Source: an uncultured Bacteroides sp.
Lineage (GTDB): Bacteria > Bacteroidota > Bacteroidia > Bacteroidales > Bacteroidaceae
Direction: 5' to 3'
DNA: 64,000 nucleotides
Assembly: GCA_944322345.1 (NCBI GenBank)
Contig: CALUOO010000015.1
Coordinates: 1-64,000, forward strand
Part shown: positions 26,120 to 34,977 of the stretch, one piece after another
Numbering within the stretch: position 1 is the stretch's first letter
Layout of the letters: the number at the start of each line of letters is the position of its first letter
Made by a program: the position numbers and the translations under genes
Notes under the pieces: model-generated
Database searches by the model: none
The model's input: only the letters and a program-made list of their open reading frames with translations
Told to the model about the DNA's origin: nothing

Positions 26120-27160
26120 TCAAGCCCAATTAGCGGCTAATTCTTTTATAAACAAATACAGATTCTGTAGCCAATGGTGAACGGCAGGAGCAGACAACAA
26201 GGTTTTCATATCAAACATACACTGCAAAATAGAGATTGCTAAAGCCAGCGAAGAACAAAGTGTAATCACTCTCAGCCTCACACGCTGCCTTTTCATATCC
26301 CTTATTACCGGATAGTAAATAGAATGCTGGAAACATTGCAATTCTTTGTCGATGGTATGTAGCTCTTTCAATCGTTCTGCAATATCCGATTTAATATGAG
26401 TAAGTTCTGTTTCTGATGTAGCATTGGTAATTTGTTCTATCATCAACGACACCTGTTCATATATATTCAAAGAGATTCCACATTCTAAATTTCCCGGCTG
26501 ATCTCCAACTATAATCCGATTATTGATCAGGCCATGGATAGGCTGTGCCATCTCCATTGTTTTCTCTTTTACTTTCCGGCGTTTCCCTAAAACAGATTTG
26601 TGACGTTTTGATTCCCATTCATCAGATATTCCCTTAGAATAGTTATACAGTTGTAAGGTAGGATACTCATACGCTTGAATATTCACAAGATGAGTATATT
26701 GATCGCGCGAATTATTTATGAAATACAATTTGATATAACGGATCTGTCTGGGAGAAGATTCAAAAAAGAATTCTTGCCAACCGTTGCTCCCGTTATACAA
26801 AGTATCATATACAACTTCCCATTTCAATTCTTTGCAGTTACTCTCTGATACAGATGCATCATCCGCAATCAATAACCTGTAAAGATACCGACGTCTACTT
26901 GACTGTTTCTTGCCCGATCCGCAATTGTCCCACAAGAGAAAACGGATATAGGAAATCGGCTTAGGCTCACGCAAATCAAATATAATCCATCCCGGATTGC
27001 TTATTTTATGGAAGCCCTTTTCCGCGTCATAATAGGGTATTTTCTTCTCATCACCCTCCAAACAAACCAGATTTCCGATAGTCTCCGAATTCCTTTTTAC
27101 ATTTCCATCCGAATCAAATATGACAACGGCAGGGTCTTCCAGATAATTCACATTTCCCAT
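26120..27160 (-). CDS. Membrane-anchored discoidin-fold protein, member 2 of a pair
   Basis: A 346-residue protein from the ATG at 27160 (an in-frame TTG at 27172 would add four residues). Residues 55-170 look like an F5/8 type C (discoidin, galactose-binding-like) domain (GWIIFDLREPKPISYIRFLLWD and QIRYIKLYFINNSR). A helical or coiled-coil region and a hydrophobic segment near residues 300-320 (VITLCSSLALAISILQCMF) follow. There is no signal peptide. The same architecture occurs in the next gene upstream, whose stop codon lies 1 nt before this ATG. Function is unknown. Confidence 0.65.
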   Translation of the reverse strand: MGNVNYLEDPAVVIFDSDGNVKRNSETIGNLVCLEGDEKKIPYYDAEKGFHKISNPGWIIFDLREPKPISYIRFLLWDNCGSGKKQSSRRRYLYRLLIADDASVSESNCKELKWEVVYDTLYNGSNGWQEFFFESSPRQIRYIKLYFINNSRDQYTHLVNIQAYEYPTLQLYNYSKGISDEWESKRHKSVLGKRRKVKEKTMEMAQPIHGLINNRIIVGDQPGNLECGISLNIYEQVSLMIEQITNATSETELTHIKSDIAERLKELHTIDKELQCFQHSIYYPVIRDMKRQRVRLRVITLCSSLALAISILQCMFDMKTLLSAPAVHHWLQNLYLFIKELAANWA

Positions 27161-27161
27161 C

Positions 27162-27992
27162 TTATTCCACAATAATAATGATTAACCAAATGATAAAGGA
27201 AATAACGGTCAGCACAACTCCGATTATACCATCTCGCGCATTTTTCCTAAAATCTTTTTTAAGCCTTCCGCTAACTGGCTCTGAAATTAATTTTCTCAAC
27301 TCGTCAATTTTTCCATTTACAGCCTCCAGTTCCTTCGATTTTTCAAACAAATAATCTATAAGTTGCAGATACTTGTCTTTCAGCTCCGAAGAAATACCAT
27401 TTCTTGGCATAATATTCTGAATTCGTCCGGAAAGGTCTAACAACTGATTTGCCAACGGATAAGCGTCCCCCTGTTCCCACTCAAAAGCAGCATCACAAAT
27501 CTGTATATCTCCTTTCATAAACTCCGGAACCATTTCCTGAAAAGCATGCAGCCGCACAATATGAAAACCAGAGTTACGCAGATTATGTATGGCATGGACA
27601 CGGATATAGCGAACCTGACAATTCTCTCGGAATAAGAAACTTTGCCATCCTTTCCGGTATTTATTCAAAGAGCCTGTCGTGTCATATACAACCTGCCAAT
27701 TATAGCGGTCTACAGAACAAAGCAAACGATACACATAAAGCTGATTGGTACACGCGCTTTTATTCCAATACACATTTCGAGGATCTTCAAAGTCCCATAA
27801 TTGGAACGATATCTGTTTCACCTCATAAACATTTTCCAGATCAACCGTTATGTATCCCGGCCAATGTGTTGCACAATAGCCACTTTTCGTATCATATTCA
27901 TTCTCTTTCCCGTCTGTCAACGGTTCGTAGTGATTACAAATAGTATCAAGGAAGATTAATCCCTGCGAAGCAGCATTCAGTTTACAACACAA
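27162..27992 (-). CDS. Tail-anchored discoidin-fold protein, member 1 of a pair
   Basis: An open frame of 276 codons beginning with TTG directly after an in-frame stop, so the true start is uncertain and the 5' end could be damaged. The N-terminal 150 residues form a discoidin-like domain (PLTDGKENEYDTKSG, GYITVDLENVYEVKQISFQLWD). A coiled coil (about 185-245) and a single C-terminal membrane helix (ARDGIIGVVLTVISFIIWLIIIIVE) follow. With no signal peptide, this implies a tail-anchored protein with a cytoplasmic discoidin domain. It is a paralogue of the following gene. Confidence 0.6.
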   Translation of the reverse strand: MCCKLNAASQGLIFLDTICNHYEPLTDGKENEYDTKSGYCATHWPGYITVDLENVYEVKQISFQLWDFEDPRNVYWNKSACTNQLYVYRLLCSVDRYNWQVVYDTTGSLNKYRKGWQSFLFRENCQVRYIRVHAIHNLRNSGFHIVRLHAFQEMVPEFMKGDIQICDAAFEWEQGDAYPLANQLLDLSGRIQNIMPRNGISSELKDKYLQLIDYLFEKSKELEAVNGKIDELRKLISEPVSGRLKKDFRKNARDGIIGVVLTVISFIIWLIIIIVE

Positions 27993-28058
27993 TTAATAGA
28001 AAGTACATACTTAACTGATCATCATATTCCTTATGCCTTTCCAACAGTGTCCTTACTA

Positions 28059-28970
28059 CTATTTCTGTTCCTGTTCTCCTTTTCCAAAAGCACGATATCC
28101 TAAAGGAGTAAAACCTGTGTGCTTCTTGAAAAACATAAAAAAGTACTCCGTCGACTGAAATCCCAAGGAAAAAGAGATTTCTTTTACTGACAAAGGCGTA
28201 TCAATCAATAACTGTTTTGCCTTTCGCAATTTTAATTCCTGGAAGTATTTCGCAGGAGCATATCCTGTATACTCTTTAAATATACGCCGAAACCAAGAAT
28301 AGCTGATATTCAATTTCATGGCCAGGTCTTCCGGTTCGAGATTACTTGCTATATTTTCGTTCATTATTATTTTAGCCTGTTCTATTTTAGAACTCATGTC
28401 ACTCACCTCGAACATTTTATTTTTGGATACCGACAGAACCAGCCCAATCATATGAAAAACAATGCCAGAAAGATACTGCTGAGAAGCAATACGGTCAGCT
28501 TCTGCAATTTTGATGGCACGTGCAAAAAGGGAAGTAAGCTCCGAATTTATACCGATTTCTAGAATCTGCTGTTCACGAGTCAAAAACGATTCTGCAATCA
28601 AGCGATCAATGACATGACCTTCGAAACCAATATAATATTCAGTCCATCCAGTCTCCTTCAATGGGCGGTAAGTATGCCATTGTCCCGGGAATAAAACCAT
28701 CAGATGCCCTTTGGATATTCGTTTCTCGGAGGTTGATTCGGAAGCAAAAGTACCTTGCCCGTCAGCAATATATACAAGTTGATATTCACGTAAGATTCTC
28801 CCTTTCTCAGCATTAAAGAAATATCCGGAAGGGTGTTCACGCAACGGATAAGACACTCCGGGAGGTATGGACTGGTATCCCACAGTGTTTACCCACAATC
28901 CGAATTTCCTGTCTCTATCGTTTACAATCAGATATTTAAACTCCAGCCCCGTATTTCCCGTGTCAGTCAT
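28059..28970 (-). CDS. rhaR: AraC family transcriptional regulator, probable rhamnose regulator RhaR
   Basis: A 303-residue protein. An N-terminal cupin-type sensor domain (PPGVSYPLREHPSGYFFN, GHLMVLFPGQWHTYRP) is followed by two helix-turn-helix motifs in the last 100 residues (SNLEPEDLAMKLNISYSWFRRIFKEYTG and SVKEISFSLGFQSTEYFFMFFKKHTG). In B. thetaiotaomicron a RhaR regulator of this family lies beside the rhaK-rhaI-rhaP-rhaA operon, and the same neighbourhood is seen here, with GH127 in between. The symbol is inferred from context; direct binding is not shown by the sequence. Confidence 0.8.
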   Translation of the reverse strand: MTDTGNTGLEFKYLIVNDRDRKFGLWVNTVGYQSIPPGVSYPLREHPSGYFFNAEKGRILREYQLVYIADGQGTFASESTSEKRISKGHLMVLFPGQWHTYRPLKETGWTEYYIGFEGHVIDRLIAESFLTREQQILEIGINSELTSLFARAIKIAEADRIASQQYLSGIVFHMIGLVLSVSKNKMFEVSDMSSKIEQAKIIMNENIASNLEPEDLAMKLNISYSWFRRIFKEYTGYAPAKYFQELKLRKAKQLLIDTPLSVKEISFSLGFQSTEYFFMFFKKHTGFTPLGYRAFGKGEQEQK

Positions 28971-29042
28971 AAGCGGTATTATATATTAAAAATATGAATC
29001 ATGAATAAAGTATTTAAGGATAAGGTAGATAATAATCCAGAG

Positions 29043-29075
29043 AAATCGTCCAAGAGAAATGCTCTCGGACGATTT
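29043..29075 (-). terminator. Hairpin after GH127
   Basis: AAATCGTCC (29043-29051) pairs with GGACGATTT (29067-29075), with an inner GAG/CTC. The T-run on the minus strand is weak, so termination is probable but not certain. Confidence 0.55.
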
Positions 29076-29089
29076 TAAAACAACAAGTG

Positions 29090-31573
29090 CTATTTTACTT
29101 CTTCTATCTGGACACTCAGGATACCAGCAGCCGCATCAGGCAAAGGCATAATTTTCAAGCGCAAAGCTTCTGCAGTAATTTCTTCACCCGGATGAACCAT
29201 ATTGTATTGGTCTTTCAGCATACGGTATTCATCTGTCACATAAATAGGAAACGCTTTCCATTCCCCGTTCTGCTTATACTCCAGCGACCATGACTTAGGA
29301 ATCTGTACACCTCCATTGTCATCATACCAATACACAGAAAAGCTTTGCAATGTAACAGGACGTTTCAAAATAAGCTCAACAGTCTGCTCTTTACCTTTTT
29401 GTGGCCAGCTTGTCCACCGCGGAATAGAAGTATCAAAAGAACTGGCCGGATATCCATTGGTTACCATGGCATACACATCATCCTGATCAAATGTATGTGT
29501 TGCTTTTACATCAGCAATATACTCAGGAATTGTAGGAATAGAAGCATTTGCCAACGAATCGTTCTCCGGCAGCCACACAATCATAGCGTCATCTCCACGA
29601 TTATCCCAAGCGTAATAGGGAATTAAAGTAAGCCGGTCAACTTTTTCGTCTTGTACCGAGTGTGCCGGAAGGGTTATAAAATCAATATACTTCCACAGTC
29701 CATCTGTCCCTTTGGCAATATTTGTATCTGACGACGGAGCCACAACATAACTTGCCGGCATAGCTACATTATCCACAGCCTCAGCACAGTAAACCAACGG
29801 ACCACGTGTTATACACAAACGATCTTTATCAGCCTCAACCTGAGAAACAGCCTTATTGTAACGGACAGCCATAGGAAGTTGCAGTTCTACACGGTCTCCA
29901 GCTTTCCAAGTACGATTGATTGTCACAAAACCTTTATTCAATTTGACAGAAATTTCTTTGCCATTCAGCAAAACCTTCCAGTCAGCTGGCTGGTCGTTCA
30001 AATAACTATATAATTTACCGGGCACAAACTGTTTACCCGTCCATGTTGGAATGCGGAAACGCATAGCAAATTTCTGTTCAGACTGCTCCGGTGTAATTTC
30101 AAAACGCACTGACTCATCAAAAGGATAATCTGTGTCCTGTTTGATGGAAACATGACCAGCAGCGAGAGGAATCACTGTAGATGTACCAGCATAAAAAGTA
30201 CAATAGATTTCATCACTTGTATGAGCATACATCATGCCCGGTATCTGAGGTATCAGACGAGCAATATTAGAAGGGCAACAAGCTGTTCCAAACCAAGGAG
30301 AACGTCCTTTTACTCCCTGATTAAAAGCATTGCGTGCATCAGTTTCCAACGGATTTACATAAAAGAACTTGTTCCCCTCCAAATTTACACCTGCTAATAC
30401 ATTATTATATAGAGCCACCTCGGCAACATCAACATATTTAGCATCCTTCTCAGCCAAAAACATCCGATAGTTGAACATTACATTACCCACCGCTGCGCAA
30501 GTTTCATTGTAAGCATCCTTATTGGGAAGTACGTACTCTGGGCCAAATCCTTCAATGCCATGAATAGCTCCCAATCCGCCGGTAATGTGCATCCTTGTGT
30601 CTACAATATTACACCAAATGCTGTCAAGAGCCGGTTCCAAAGTCTTATCGCCTGTTTGTGCCAGAACGTCGGCCATACCTGCATAAAGATAAGTGGCACG
30701 AACTGCATGTCCCACAGCTTTCGTCTGTTCACGAACCGGCAAATGCTGTTGCGCATAGCTGGGTGCCATTACTCCTTCGCCCTCAGGCCGATAAGTCACG
30801 CCACGAATATCAATAAACTTTTTGGCCATCTGCAGGTAAAGTGAATCCCCTGTTGCATGATACAGTTTCACCAATGCAAGTTCTATTTCTTCATGTCCGG
30901 GAGCCTGGTTTACAGGTTTTCCATCATTATACTTAGGATCTCCTTCGAAAAAGACATGGTTGATATGACGTGCATTCTTTTCGGCTATTTTCAGCCATTT
31001 ATCCTTCCCTGTTGCCTGATAATAAGCGACTGCACCTTCGTACATATGCCCCATATTATACAGTTCATGACTATGAAGAACCCACGAATATGGCTTATCA
31101 CCCATTCCGCCACCTCCCCAATGTTCATGATTGGCCGAAACGCCTGTCGTGTGGGATTCATACAAATATCCATCCTCTTCCTGTGCATTTCCTATCAAGT
31201 CGATAATACTGTCCATCGTATGCTCCAACGCAGGATCTTTTTCCAAAGTAAGCAGATAAGCAGCACCTTCCATTACTTTATAAAGGTCGGATGCTACAAA
31301 ACGATGAGGAAATGGAAGTTCATCTTTAATACCGTGCAAATAATTTCCGGTTTTACGTAAATTGTCCATGGCAGGACGCACTTTATCCAAAGCAAAAGGA
31401 ACAAGTACCTCTTTCTGGATTTGTAAACGCGGCAGCCAGAAATGATCTTCCAACGTTACTTCATTGAAGGGAATCGGCTGGAGTACTTCTGTACTTTCCG
31501 GTCTATCCACCGAAGTACACGATGCAAGAAAGAATGATGTAAACAGCGTACAAATGATTGTGTTTGTCTTCAT
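29090..31573 (-). CDS. GH127-type beta-L-arabinofuranosidase lipoprotein
   Basis: An 827-residue lipoprotein with lipobox FLASC (Cys 19). The body matches the GH127 (former DUF1680) family of zinc-dependent, retaining beta-L-arabinofuranosidases. It contains YNETCAAVGNVMFN (zinc-ligand Glu and Cys) and WFGTACCPSNIARL with the Cys pair that includes the thiol nucleophile. A C-terminal galactose-binding-like domain (VTLQSFSVYWYDDNGGVQIPKSWSL) follows. I start at the ATG at 31573; another ATG at 31585 would add four residues. It lies between the rha operon terminator and the AraC gene, so it probably acts on rhamnose- and arabinose-containing pectic side chains. Confidence 0.85.
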   Translation of the reverse strand: MKTNTIICTLFTSFFLASCTSVDRPESTEVLQPIPFNEVTLEDHFWLPRLQIQKEVLVPFALDKVRPAMDNLRKTGNYLHGIKDELPFPHRFVASDLYKVMEGAAYLLTLEKDPALEHTMDSIIDLIGNAQEEDGYLYESHTTGVSANHEHWGGGGMGDKPYSWVLHSHELYNMGHMYEGAVAYYQATGKDKWLKIAEKNARHINHVFFEGDPKYNDGKPVNQAPGHEEIELALVKLYHATGDSLYLQMAKKFIDIRGVTYRPEGEGVMAPSYAQQHLPVREQTKAVGHAVRATYLYAGMADVLAQTGDKTLEPALDSIWCNIVDTRMHITGGLGAIHGIEGFGPEYVLPNKDAYNETCAAVGNVMFNYRMFLAEKDAKYVDVAEVALYNNVLAGVNLEGNKFFYVNPLETDARNAFNQGVKGRSPWFGTACCPSNIARLIPQIPGMMYAHTSDEIYCTFYAGTSTVIPLAAGHVSIKQDTDYPFDESVRFEITPEQSEQKFAMRFRIPTWTGKQFVPGKLYSYLNDQPADWKVLLNGKEISVKLNKGFVTINRTWKAGDRVELQLPMAVRYNKAVSQVEADKDRLCITRGPLVYCAEAVDNVAMPASYVVAPSSDTNIAKGTDGLWKYIDFITLPAHSVQDEKVDRLTLIPYYAWDNRGDDAMIVWLPENDSLANASIPTIPEYIADVKATHTFDQDDVYAMVTNGYPASSFDTSIPRWTSWPQKGKEQTVELILKRPVTLQSFSVYWYDDNGGVQIPKSWSLEYKQNGEWKAFPIYVTDEYRMLKDQYNMVHPGEEITAEALRLKIMPLPDAAAGILSVQIEEVK

Positions 31574-31654
31574 GTTTAATGACATTTGTTATTAAAAACT
31601 GATATTTTGAGCGAAGATATACAAATAAATGGTGCTTTCCAACATCTGAATAAT

Positions 31655-31696
31655 ATAAAAAGAGCGGTTACACTTTCATCACGAGAGCATAACCGC
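31655..31696 (-). terminator. Terminator of the rha operon
   Basis: GCGGTTA and TAACCGC arms (31664-31670 and 31690-31696) close a hairpin. On the minus strand it is followed by TCTTTTTATA, directly after the rhaD stop. GH127 is therefore a separate unit or fed by read-through. Confidence 0.7.
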
Positions 31697-31723
31697 ATAA
31701 ATTAAAAGGACAAGTATATGCAA

Positions 31724-32533
31724 TTATTTCGGTAATCCGAAAACCTTGCTCATTTCAGTCATTTGTTCCCGGCTCATTCCTTCCGGTTCAAACCCCATAT
31801 TTTTAGCAGCAGCATAAATCAATGCAGATTTGTTCAGCACGTCAACTTGGTCGAAAGCCTGCATCACATCCTTATCTACCGCAAATACACCATGTTTTTC
31901 CCACATAACGACATCATAATCATCCAATTCGTTTATCGTAGCTTCTGCCAGTTTCACAGAGCCCGGCAATTCATAAGGAATAATGCCCAGTCCTTTGGGA
32001 CAGAAAGCTTTTGTTTCGGGAATCATACTCCATAATAAATTGGTAGCAACATCTTTCTCAAGGAATTTCCGGCAATGAGACATTGCAATCAATTCAATGG
32101 GATGGGTATGAAGTGACGCTTTATAAGGAGATCCCTTACTTATCAAATAATTATGTACACTTAGATGAGAAGGCAGCTCTGATGTTGGCAGTACTGGCTC
32201 ATCGGCAATAATTACATAACTGGCACAATCGTCCAGAATACGAATGACCGCCCCATTGCTCATCGGCCAACGGGCAAGATCACGCATTCGCTTATTATTT
32301 CCTTTACAATAGAAATAGCAGCCTTTCAGATACGGCAGTGTTGCTCCGATTTCTTTCCTGTCACTGATCGGTTGCATGTTACGAATCTCTTCATCAACGA
32401 ATTCCGTAATATTGACTGTAATATTGCCACCATTACGTTCCGCCCAACCTTTTTCCCATAAGTAACCAGCCACTTCTGCTGCCTTAGCGACCTCTGCCGC
32501 CAGCGCTGGCCGATTTTCCAAAATTGATTTCAT
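31724..32533 (-). CDS. rhaD: L-rhamnulose-1-phosphate aldolase
   Basis: Cleaves rhamnulose 1-phosphate to dihydroxyacetone phosphate and L-lactaldehyde. The 269-residue class II aldolase has the N-terminal WAERNGGNITVNI segment and zinc-binding histidines in LHTHPIELIAMSH. The frame is open to a TTG at 32545, but the ATG at 32533 gives the family start. A consensus promoter lies inside the rhaT-rhaD gap, so it can be transcribed both from the operon and separately. Confidence 0.93.
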   Translation of the reverse strand: MKSILENRPALAAEVAKAAEVAGYLWEKGWAERNGGNITVNITEFVDEEIRNMQPISDRKEIGATLPYLKGCYFYCKGNNKRMRDLARWPMSNGAVIRILDDCASYVIIADEPVLPTSELPSHLSVHNYLISKGSPYKASLHTHPIELIAMSHCRKFLEKDVATNLLWSMIPETKAFCPKGLGIIPYELPGSVKLAEATINELDDYDVVMWEKHGVFAVDKDVMQAFDQVDVLNKSALIYAAAKNMGFEPEGMSREQMTEMSKVFGLPK

Positions 32534-32640
32534 ATATTTCTCCAATCTTTTGAATTAGTTGTTTTTTAAGCTTTTCTGATTCAAGTTTTCCTGTTTATGA
32601 TTTTTTGAACCCCAGACCCATAGTCGCCAAATTCCTCCTT

Positions 32641-32672
32641 GCAAACTTACAACTTAGAGTTCAGAATTCAAA
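32641..32672 (-). promoter_or_regulatory. Internal promoter upstream of rhaD
   Basis: On the minus strand TTTG (32669-32672) and TAAGTTTGC (32641-32649) are separated by 19 nt, a full consensus match. It lies in the 148-bp rhaT-rhaD gap, itself made of AACTTAGAGTTC-type spacer words. Confidence 0.65.
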
Positions 32673-32681
32673 ACTTGTTAC

Positions 32682-33701
32682 TTAAAACAAGTTTGGGAAT
32701 ACCAATGAGAAAATCAATATCAGCAGTCCAAACACTAAGACCACAATTGTTTTCACTGATGCTCCTTGCCACTCTTTTAGGATGATTCCCCACACATTGC
32801 TGAAAGTGACATTCAATGCCATCAGAATACACCACGAGAAAGCCAATAGTACCGGACTACCGGTAAGAAAGCTCTTACCCACTTCCAGTCCGAAGAACTG
32901 CATGTACCAAAGGATACCCGCCAGCATACAGAACAACAGATTATTGCCCCACACTTTTTTCTTGGCATAATCACCCATCGACTGATTCGACACATTCTGC
33001 TGAAGACAATAGACAGCATTAGTAAGAAAACCTCCCAAAGTGACCAAAAAGATAACAGGAAGCCCGGCATAAAGTCCTTCTACTCCCTCTTGTAAAGCCG
33101 CTTCCTTGATTGGCGTACCGGCATCCAGTCCCAAAGCAAAACAAGCACTCATAACTCCTGCAAGCAATGCGACCAATAACCCTTTTGTCAAAGCAAAATC
33201 TTTGATTGCCGCCTGCTTCTCTTCTTCACTCATGGTTTGTGTTCGGAGACTCCCTGCATATCCAATAACAGCAATGCCGGCCAACGTAATACAAACTCCC
33301 AATAGCAGAATCAGGCCGTCGCCAGTCAGTAAGTCAGTACCCGCAAACAATGCAGGGAAAAGTGTTCCAAACCCTGCACAAGTACCCAAAGCAATACTCT
33401 GCCCCAATGCCACTCCAAGATAACGCATTGAGAGTCCAAAAGTCAGTCCTCCTATTCCCCAAAGTATTCCATAGAGAATGCTCATACCAGCGCCTCCTGC
33501 ACTCCAAAGTTTAAACAGACTGCCTCCTTGAGGAACACCTAGCAAGGCTCCCAACAAAGGGAATACCAGCCATGCAAAAACGCCCTGAATCAACCAGAAG
33601 CTCTCCCAGTTCCACTCCTTCACTTTATTTATAGGTACATAGGAGCTTGACTGGCAGAAACTTCCCACTGCAATGATTAGCAAACCTATCAGAATCTCCA
33701 T
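32682..33701 (-). CDS. rhaT: L-rhamnose/proton symporter
   Basis: A 339-residue inner-membrane transporter of the RhaT family with about ten hydrophobic helices (for example EILIGLLIIAVGSFCQSSSYVPI and LVALLAGVMSACFALGLDAG). In Bacteroides the gene is also called rhaP. Its ATG is 3 nt from the rhaA stop, so it is in the rha operon and brings L-rhamnose into the cell. Confidence 0.93.
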   Translation of the reverse strand: MEILIGLLIIAVGSFCQSSSYVPINKVKEWNWESFWLIQGVFAWLVFPLLGALLGVPQGGSLFKLWSAGGAGMSILYGILWGIGGLTFGLSMRYLGVALGQSIALGTCAGFGTLFPALFAGTDLLTGDGLILLLGVCITLAGIAVIGYAGSLRTQTMSEEEKQAAIKDFALTKGLLVALLAGVMSACFALGLDAGTPIKEAALQEGVEGLYAGLPVIFLVTLGGFLTNAVYCLQQNVSNQSMGDYAKKKVWGNNLLFCMLAGILWYMQFFGLEVGKSFLTGSPVLLAFSWCILMALNVTFSNVWGIILKEWQGASVKTIVVLVFGLLILIFSLVFPNLF

Positions 33702-33704
33702 AGC

Positions 33705-34958
33705 CTATCGTTTAGAAGTTACTTCCGCCTCATATTTTTGAATTTCCGGAATAAAATCTTCGCCAACCGGAACATTATTTCTCAAGCAGAACATATCCCA
33801 TACAGCATTCCAAGGCAGCGACTTAGCTTCTTCAAGCAGTGCCAGACGTTCGAACAGGCGGTCACCTGCTTCATATTCACGCAATTTGTCCAGCGGTTCC
33901 AACAGTGCCTGCAACATGCACTTCTGTGTAGCACGGCTACCAATAACATAAGCTCCGATACGATTGATGCTCGCATCAAAATAATCAAGGCCAATATGTA
34001 CTCTGTCAAGTGCATTGCAACGGACAATTTCCTTACACAAATCCAACGTTTCATCGTTCATTATAGTCACATGATCACTATCCCAGCGGACAGGACGACT
34101 AACATGCAACATCACCTCGGGCAAGAACAGCAGCAATGACGAAAGTTTATCAGCAACGCTTTCCGTCGGGTGGAAATGTCCAGTATCCAGAGTAACAATC
34201 TTATTGCGGGTAGCAGCATAGCCTATGTAAAAATCGTTGGATCCAACCGTATAGCTTTCCAACCCGATGCCAAAGACTTTAGACTCCACGCAATCTTTCA
34301 TGTTCTTATATTCTGTTGCAAAAATACGGTCCAACGAGTCCTTTAGCAACTCCCTATATTTGAGACGATTCACTGTAATATCCTTGCTTCCGTCGTGAAT
34401 CCACAGGTTCATGATACATGGATCACCCTGACGCTTTCCCATCTCTTCGGCAATAGCCCTGCACCGTTTTGTATGTTCTATCCAGAAATCACGGATTGTC
34501 TTATCCGGATTTGCCAACGAAAGATTACCCGATTTCGGATGTGAGAATGAGGTAGAATTAAAATCCAGCTTCATATGATGATCGGCTGCCCATTGCATCC
34601 AGCTCTCAAAATGCTCTGGTTCTACCTGATCACGGTCTACAAATTTTCCTTTAAAGTCTCCATAAATTTCATGCAAATTCAGCCGATGAGTACCGGGAAT
34701 ATAAGAAAGTGCTTTCAAAATATCCTGTCTCACCTCCTCTATATTACGGGCTTTGCCCGGATAATTGCCTGTTGCCTGAATTCCTCCGGTCAAAGCTCCG
34801 GAAGACTCAAATCCAGTTACATCATCTGCCTGCCAACAATGCAGCGACAATGCCACTGACTGTAAATCATTCAATGCTTTCTCAACATCTACTCCTACTG
34901 CTGCATAACGTTCTACAGCAATTTCATACGCTTTTTGAATCAATTCTTCTTTTCCCAT
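33705..34958 (-). CDS. rhaA: L-rhamnose isomerase
   Basis: Converts L-rhamnose to L-rhamnulose with two metal ions. The 417-residue TIM-barrel protein contains NLHEIYGDF, LWIHDGSKD, and VTLDTGHFHPTESVADKLSS, which supply the metal ligands. The open frame reaches 35030, but the ATG at 34958 (MGKEELIQKAYEIA) matches the family. In B. thetaiotaomicron it is called rhaI. It is 19 nt after rhaB. Confidence 0.95.
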   Translation of the reverse strand: MGKEELIQKAYEIAVERYAAVGVDVEKALNDLQSVALSLHCWQADDVTGFESSGALTGGIQATGNYPGKARNIEEVRQDILKALSYIPGTHRLNLHEIYGDFKGKFVDRDQVEPEHFESWMQWAADHHMKLDFNSTSFSHPKSGNLSLANPDKTIRDFWIEHTKRCRAIAEEMGKRQGDPCIMNLWIHDGSKDITVNRLKYRELLKDSLDRIFATEYKNMKDCVESKVFGIGLESYTVGSNDFYIGYAATRNKIVTLDTGHFHPTESVADKLSSLLLFLPEVMLHVSRPVRWDSDHVTIMNDETLDLCKEIVRCNALDRVHIGLDYFDASINRIGAYVIGSRATQKCMLQALLEPLDKLREYEAGDRLFERLALLEEAKSLPWNAVWDMFCLRNNVPVGEDFIPEIQKYEAEVTSKR

Positions 34959-34977
34959 GATATTTCTATGTTTTGAG

